From the NCBI GenBank assembly GCA_028719265.1, contig JAQUKF010000044.1:1-9273 (forward strand): a stretch of 9,273 nucleotides of DNA, written 5' to 3'. Positions within the stretch are counted from its first letter, which is position 1, and each line of letters starts with the position of its first letter. Shown here piece by piece: positions 6,476 to 9,273 of the stretch. The notes beneath the pieces are model-generated. The model did no database searches. It was not told the DNA's origin and saw only the letters and a list, made by a program, of their open reading frames with translations. Source of the DNA: Candidatus Omnitrophota bacterium (GTDB lineage: Bacteria; Omnitrophota; Gorgyraeia; Gygaellales; Profunditerraquicolaceae). A program made the translations under genes and the position numbers.

Positions 6476-7219
6476 ATGAGATTGGCAGGTAAAGTTGCTT
6501 TGGTTACCGGAGGGGCAAGAGGGATAGGGCAGGCGATCGCGATGACCTTTGCCAGGGAGGGGGCTGATATCGTTGTTGCCGATGTTAACCTGGAAATCGC
6601 CCAGAAGACCGCCCTTGAGATAGAAGGATTGGGGCGCAAGGCGCTGGCCCTGGAGATGGATGTGACCAAAATCGAGGCAGTGGAAGAAGGGGTAAATAAA
6701 ATTCTTGACAAAATGGGAAAGGTTGATATATTAGTTAACAACGCCGGGATTACTAAAGACAATCTTTTGCTTAGAATGTCCCAAGCTGATTGGGATGCAG
6801 TGATTAACGTTAACCTTAAGGGTACTTTCAACTGCATCAAGGCCGTGAGCCGGCCGATGATCAAGCAGAGAAACGGCAGGATTGTCAGCATAGCCTCGAT
6901 TATCGGGTTGATGGGTAATCCCGGGCAGGCAAATTACGCCGCCTCCAAGGCGGGGATAATCGCTCTTACAAAAACAACAGCTAAAGAGTTGGCCAGCCGC
7001 AATATCAATGCCAACGCTGTAGCTCCAGGATTCATCCAGACAGAAATGACCGCCAAGCTTCCCGAAGAGCTGAAGAAGAAAATGCTGGAAGCTATTCCCT
7101 TGGACAAGCTTGGAACTCCGCAGGATGTAGCGAATGCCTGTTTGTTCCTGGTTTCCGAGGAATCAAGCTATATAACCGGCCAGGTAATAACCGTTGACGG
7201 CGGGATGGTCATGGCGTAA
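6476..7219 (+). CDS. fabG: 3-oxoacyl-ACP reductase FabG
   Basis: FabG reduces 3-oxoacyl-ACP to (R)-3-hydroxyacyl-ACP with NADPH in each elongation cycle. The 247-residue product is a classical short-chain dehydrogenase of the expected length. The nucleotide-binding TGGARGIG is at 11-18, NNAG at 88-91, and the structural N112 in NVNLKG follows. The catalytic residues are S141 (SIASIIG), Y154 and K158 (YAASK), spaced as in E. coli FabG. PGFIQTEMT (184-192) and the C-terminal ITVDGGMVM are typical of FabG rather than of other short-chain dehydrogenases. The sequence around the active site is complete. Its place between fabD and acpP confirms the fatty-acid role. The start is fixed by the ribosome binding site just upstream. 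Confidence 0.97.
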   Translation: MRLAGKVALVTGGARGIGQAIAMTFAREGADIVVADVNLEIAQKTALEIEGLGRKALALEMDVTKIEAVEEGVNKILDKMGKVDILVNNAGITKDNLLLRMSQADWDAVINVNLKGTFNCIKAVSRPMIKQRNGRIVSIASIIGLMGNPGQANYAASKAGIIALTKTTAKELASRNINANAVAPGFIQTEMTAKLPEELKKKMLEAIPLDKLGTPQDVANACLFLVSEESSYITGQVITVDGGMVMA

Positions 7220-7255
7220 GACACAAGGGATACGAAACATCCCCGCGCTGCCAAA

Positions 7256-7284
7256 GTGCCAGCGGCCCTTAAATGGCCTGGCGC
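7256..7284 (+). other. stem-loop in the acpP leader
   Basis: In the 121-base gap before acpP, GCCAG (7258-7262) pairs with CTGGC (7278-7282). Two further outer pairs are possible (G7256-C7284 and a T-G wobble). After a 2-base bulge three inner pairs form (GCC 7265-7267 with GGC 7275-7277) around a 7-base loop. A competing smaller hairpin uses CGCTG (7246-7250) and CAGCG (7260-7264). The two cannot form together, an arrangement that could switch, but this is only base-pairing by eye. No T-run follows, so it is not a terminator. Confidence 0.35.
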
Positions 7285-7326
7285 ATGTCTTAAGCAGCCA
7301 ATCAAGGCGGGTATGTGTTTCTACAC

Positions 7327-7333
7327 AAGGAGG
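7327..7333 (+). promoter_or_regulatory. ribosome binding site fixing the acpP start
   Basis: AAGGAGG lies seven bases before ATG at 7341. The frame is open further upstream into the end of fabG, but this site and the standard ACP N-terminus (MAVQEKVKSIIAEQL) show that 7341 is the true start. The strength of the site fits the very high level of ACP in cells. Confidence 0.8.
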
Positions 7334-7340
7334 AAAAAGA

Positions 7341-7577
7341 ATGGCAGTACAAGAGAAGGTGAAATCAATCATAGCGGAACAGTTAGGCGTAAAGCCCGAA
7401 GAGGTAACCCCTGAGGCATCATTTGTCGATGACTTAGGCGCGGATTCGCTCGACACTGTAGAGCTGGTTATGGCCTTAGAAGAAGAGTTCGGCATTGAAA
7501 TCCCGGATGAGGATGCCGAGAAGATCACTACCGTAGGCGATGCCATGAAGTATATTGACGAGAAAAGCGCCAAATAA
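7341..7577 (+). CDS. acpP: acyl carrier protein
   Basis: ACP carries growing acyl chains on a 4'-phosphopantetheine arm through all steps of type II fatty-acid synthesis and delivers them to PlsX. The 78-residue product has the typical length and acidity. The attachment serine is S36 in GADSLDTVELVMALEEEF, the start of helix 2 that docks with partner enzymes. The N-terminal helix (EKVKSIIAEQLGV) and the C-terminal TVGDAMKYI are standard for a primary fatty-acid ACP, not a specialised polyketide or lipoteichoic carrier. It has its own strong ribosome binding site. It lies 121 bases after fabG and is followed at once by a perfect 14-bp inverted repeat before fabF. Confidence 0.98.
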   Translation: MAVQEKVKSIIAEQLGVKPEEVTPEASFVDDLGADSLDTVELVMALEEEFGIEIPDEDAEKITTVGDAMKYIDEKSAK

Positions 7578-7599
7578 TAAATCAAATAGTTTAAAATAA

Positions 7600-7639
7600 A
7601 TAATTTACCCCGCATTTTGACTATGGCGGGGTAAATTAT
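7600..7639 (+). terminator. perfect 14-bp inverted repeat between acpP and fabF
   Basis: ATAATTTACCCCGC (7600-7613) pairs without mismatch with GCGGGGTAAATTAT (7626-7639) around a 12-base loop. This is the strongest secondary structure in the window. The GC-rich top and AT-rich base resemble an intrinsic terminator. The bases after it (ATATTGG) are not a pure T-run, though, so on the + strand it is more likely a partial terminator or a barrier that stabilises the acpP message. Read on the - strand it is followed by a T-rich run (complement of 7578-7599). The right arm ends only three bases before the weak GGA of fabF. Confidence 0.65.
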
Positions 7640-7651
7640 ATTGGAATGAAA

Positions 7652-8893
7652 ATGAAAAAAAGAGTAGTAATTACAGGTTTGGGGGCGATTACCCCCGTAG
7701 GCAACGATGTGGAGAGCTTTTGGCAATCCCTAAGGGAGGGCAAGAGCGGGGTTAGCCTTAACAATAGTTTTGATACGACGGGTTTCGATTCCAGGATTGC
7801 CGCCGAGGTCAAGGATTTCAACCCTTCGCTCTACGGTATATCTCTTAAAGAGACCAAGAGGACTGCGAGGTTCGTGCAGTTTGCCATTGCCGCGGCCAAG
7901 CAGGCTATGGAGTCCAGCGGCCTGGACCTGGATAAAGAGGACAGGAGCCGCATCGGTGTGCTTATCGGTTCGGGGATCGGCAGTCTCTATACTATTGAAG
8001 AAGAGCACAAGGTCTTGTTGAACAAGGGCCCTTCGAGATTGTCTCCTTTTCTCATTCCCATGCTTATTGTCAATGAGGCAAGCGGTATGGTGGCGATAAT
8101 CCACGGTTTGAAGGGGCCTAATTCCTGTGTTGCTACCGCCTGCGCTTCCGGGTCGCACGCGATCGGGGATGCCTACAGGATGATCCTTTATGGAGACGCG
8201 GATGTGATGCTTACCGGCGGGACGGAAAGCTGCATTGTTCCTACCGCGGTGGGCGGTTTTTGCGCCTTAAAGGCTCTTTCAACAAGGAATGACGATCCCA
8301 AGAAAGCAAGCCGGCCTTTTGACCGTGACCGCGACGGATTTATCATGGCCGAAGGAAGCGGTTTGGTGGTGCTGGAGACCTTGGAACACGCGCAGAAGAG
8401 AGGGGCAAATATCATCGCAGAAATCATTGGTTTTGGCATGAGCTGCGACGCTTACCATATAACCGCGCCCGATCCTGAAGGGGCGGGGCCGGCCCAGGCG
8501 ATGTCGTTGGCCTTAAAAGACGCGCAGATGAACCCCGGAGAGATGGATTATATCAATGCTCACGGGACCTCCACCAAGCTGAACGATAAGATCGAGACCT
8601 TGTCCATGAAGAAGACCTTTGGCGGAGATATCAAAAAGATAATGGTTTCTTCCACGAAGTCAGTAACCGGCCACCTCCTGGGTGCCGCAGGCGGCGTGGA
8701 GTTTGTGGCCTGCTGCCTGGCGATCAGAGACAGGGTTGTTCCTCCTACTATCAACTATGAAAACCCGGATCCGGAATGCGACCTGGATTATGTTCCCAAT
8801 ACGGCGCGCAAGGCAGATGTAGTTTCCTGCATGTCCAATTCTTTAGGGTTCGGCGGGCACAACGCCTCTCTTATTGTAAGGAAATTTAAGTAA
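7652..8893 (+). CDS. fabF: 3-oxoacyl-ACP synthase II (KAS II)
   Basis: FabF condenses malonyl-ACP with acyl-ACP to lengthen the chain by two carbons. I place the start at ATG 7652, giving 413 residues, because GGA at 7643-7645 lies six bases upstream and the active-site numbering then follows E. coli FabF closely; an in-frame ATG at 7646 would add two residues and leave no room for a binding site. The thiolase fold is complete: VVITGLGAITPVGN at the N-terminus, nucleophile C164 in TACASG, H304 in NAHGTST and H341 in TGHLLGAAG, and the C-terminal SNSLGFGGHNAS. The intact Cys-His-His triad marks an active ketosynthase, not a chain-length factor. Its ribosome binding site is weak and lies right against the inverted repeat after acpP, so it is probably made at a lower level than ACP. 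Confidence 0.96.
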   Translation: MKKRVVITGLGAITPVGNDVESFWQSLREGKSGVSLNNSFDTTGFDSRIAAEVKDFNPSLYGISLKETKRTARFVQFAIAAAKQAMESSGLDLDKEDRSRIGVLIGSGIGSLYTIEEEHKVLLNKGPSRLSPFLIPMLIVNEASGMVAIIHGLKGPNSCVATACASGSHAIGDAYRMILYGDADVMLTGGTESCIVPTAVGGFCALKALSTRNDDPKKASRPFDRDRDGFIMAEGSGLVVLETLEHAQKRGANIIAEIIGFGMSCDAYHITAPDPEGAGPAQAMSLALKDAQMNPGEMDYINAHGTSTKLNDKIETLSMKKTFGGDIKKIMVSSTKSVTGHLLGAAGGVEFVACCLAIRDRVVPPTINYENPDPECDLDYVPNTARKADVVSCMSNSLGFGGHNASLIVRKFK

Positions 8894-8928
8894 ACACATA
8901 TTTCTCTTGCGAGTGTGGCATTTTACGG

Positions 8929-8986
8929 TTTTACCCGGAGATGTTGGCGGTAAGAGATCTTCCATTATCCGGCCCGCAAGGATAAT
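8929..8986 (+). other. two adjacent hairpins in the fabF-leuC gap
   Basis: The 117-base gap holds two possible stems. TTTTACC (8929-8935) pairs with GGTAAGA (8949-8955), seven pairs including one T-G, around a 13-base loop. ATTATCC (8964-8970) pairs exactly with GGATAAT (8980-8986) around a 9-base loop. Neither is directly followed by a T-run; the next one (ATTTTT) comes about 12 bases later at 8998-9003. They could end the fab transcript, form a leader for the next gene, or, for the second, be a protein-binding palindrome. No clear promoter boxes were found. Confidence 0.3.
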
Positions 8987-9010
8987 TAAGGCAACTAATT
9001 TTTAAGGAAA

Positions 9011-9273
9011 ATGGGTTATACGATAGCGGAAAAAATATTGTTGAAGCACTCCGGAAGGAAATCGATTAAGCCGGGTGAATTCATTGAGGCAAAGGTGGAT
9101 ATCGCCCTGGCTAACGATATTACCGCCCCCCTGGCAATTTCAGAGTTCAAGAAATCCGGATTCAAGAAGGTATTCAGTAAAGACAAGATCGTCCTTGTCC
9201 CGGACCATTTCGCTCCCGCCAAGGATTTAAAGAGCGCCAACCAGTGCAAGGTCCTTGCCGATTTTGCCAGGGA
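9011..9273 (+). CDS. leuC: 3-isopropylmalate dehydratase large subunit (LeuC type), 3' end missing
   Basis: The first 87 codons of an aconitase-superfamily large subunit are visible. LeuC, with LeuD, interconverts 2- and 3-isopropylmalate in leucine synthesis, using a 4Fe-4S cluster. The start MGYTIAEKILLKHSG is the family signature, followed by PGEFIEAKVDIALANDIT, a substrate-contact region, and DKIVLVPDHFAPAKDLKSA, which matches the LeuC/homoaconitase subgroup. The cluster-binding cysteines and most of the domain lie beyond the window, so LeuC cannot be separated firmly from homoaconitase or 2,3-dimethylmalate dehydratase; LeuC is the most common. The ATG at 9011 has AAGGA at 9004-9008, only two bases before the start codon, a tight spacing. 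It is 117 bases past fabF, so it may begin a separate leucine-pathway unit. Confidence 0.85.
   Translation, partial: MGYTIAEKILLKHSGRKSIKPGEFIEAKVDIALANDITAPLAISEFKKSGFKKVFSKDKIVLVPDHFAPAKDLKSANQCKVLADFAR

Noticed and set aside
7194..7577. Longer ACP reading frame of 127 residues starting inside fabG
   Set aside because: The extra N-terminal part resembles nothing in ACP and overlaps fabG. A strong ribosome binding site at 7327-7333 and the family N-terminus fix the start at 7341.
7163..7726. Minus-strand open frame of 187 residues across acpP
   Set aside because: It is the shadow of fabG, acpP and fabF, is serine- and low-complexity-rich, crosses the inverted repeat and lacks any recognisable domain or convincing start. 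The other minus-strand frames are rejected for the same reason.
8894..9010. T-box or leucine-peptide attenuator before leuC
   Set aside because: No short leader frame rich in leucine codons and no T-box signature were seen. The two hairpins alone do not support it.
1..9273. Mobile elements, CRISPR arrays, phage or defence genes, tRNA or rRNA
   Set aside because: Every large frame is a recognised housekeeping gene on one strand, gaps are under 130 bases, and no spaced direct repeats, transposase motifs or cloverleaf sequences were found by eye.

Overview
This is an ordinary bacterial housekeeping region. All recognisable genes lie on the + strand and are tightly packed. It holds most of a type II fatty-acid synthesis operon, preceded by genes for DNA repair, rRNA methylation, CoA synthesis and ribosomal protein L32. 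Type II FabH/FabD/FabG/ACP/FabF, RecG and bacterial L32 make it bacterial without doubt. GC content is moderate (about half by eye), AGG arginine and ATA isoleucine codons are common, and GTG and TTG starts occur. I would guess an uncultivated phylum such as Omnitrophota, but that is an impression of style, not something the sequence proves.

Layout: (1) 1-1553, recG, cut at its 5' end by the window edge. (2) 1555-2585, rsmD and coaD, joined to recG and to each other by gaps of 1 and 2 bases. (3) 2664-3264, a DUF177/YceD-family gene overlapping rpmF (L32) by 14 bases. (4) 3392-6356, plsX, fabH (TTG start) and fabD. (5) 6476-8893, fabG, acpP and fabF, with a perfect 14-bp inverted repeat between acpP and fabF. 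(6) 9011 to the window end, the start of a LeuC-type isopropylmalate dehydratase large subunit, cut by the edge. No tRNA, rRNA, CRISPR array, insertion sequence or convincing minus-strand gene was seen, and no gene-free stretch exceeds 130 bases.

The genes form a coherent pathway. CoaD makes dephospho-CoA, the precursor of CoA and so of the 4'-phosphopantetheine arm carried by AcpP. FabD loads malonate onto AcpP, FabH starts chains from acetyl-CoA, FabF elongates them, and FabG reduces the 3-keto group. PlsX moves finished acyl chains from ACP to phosphate for phospholipid synthesis. Enoyl reductase, FabA/FabZ dehydratase, acetyl-CoA carboxylase and AcpS are not in the window. The order DUF177-rpmF-plsX-fabH-fabD-fabG-acpP-fabF is the same as in Escherichia coli, while the recG-rsmD-coaD block upstream recalls neighbourhoods known from Firmicutes.

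I found no undescribed system here. The points most worth a second look are non-coding: the acpP/fabF hairpin, and the A-rich fabD-fabG spacer that stays open in frame with fabD and reads lysine at every other codon beyond the fabD TAG.
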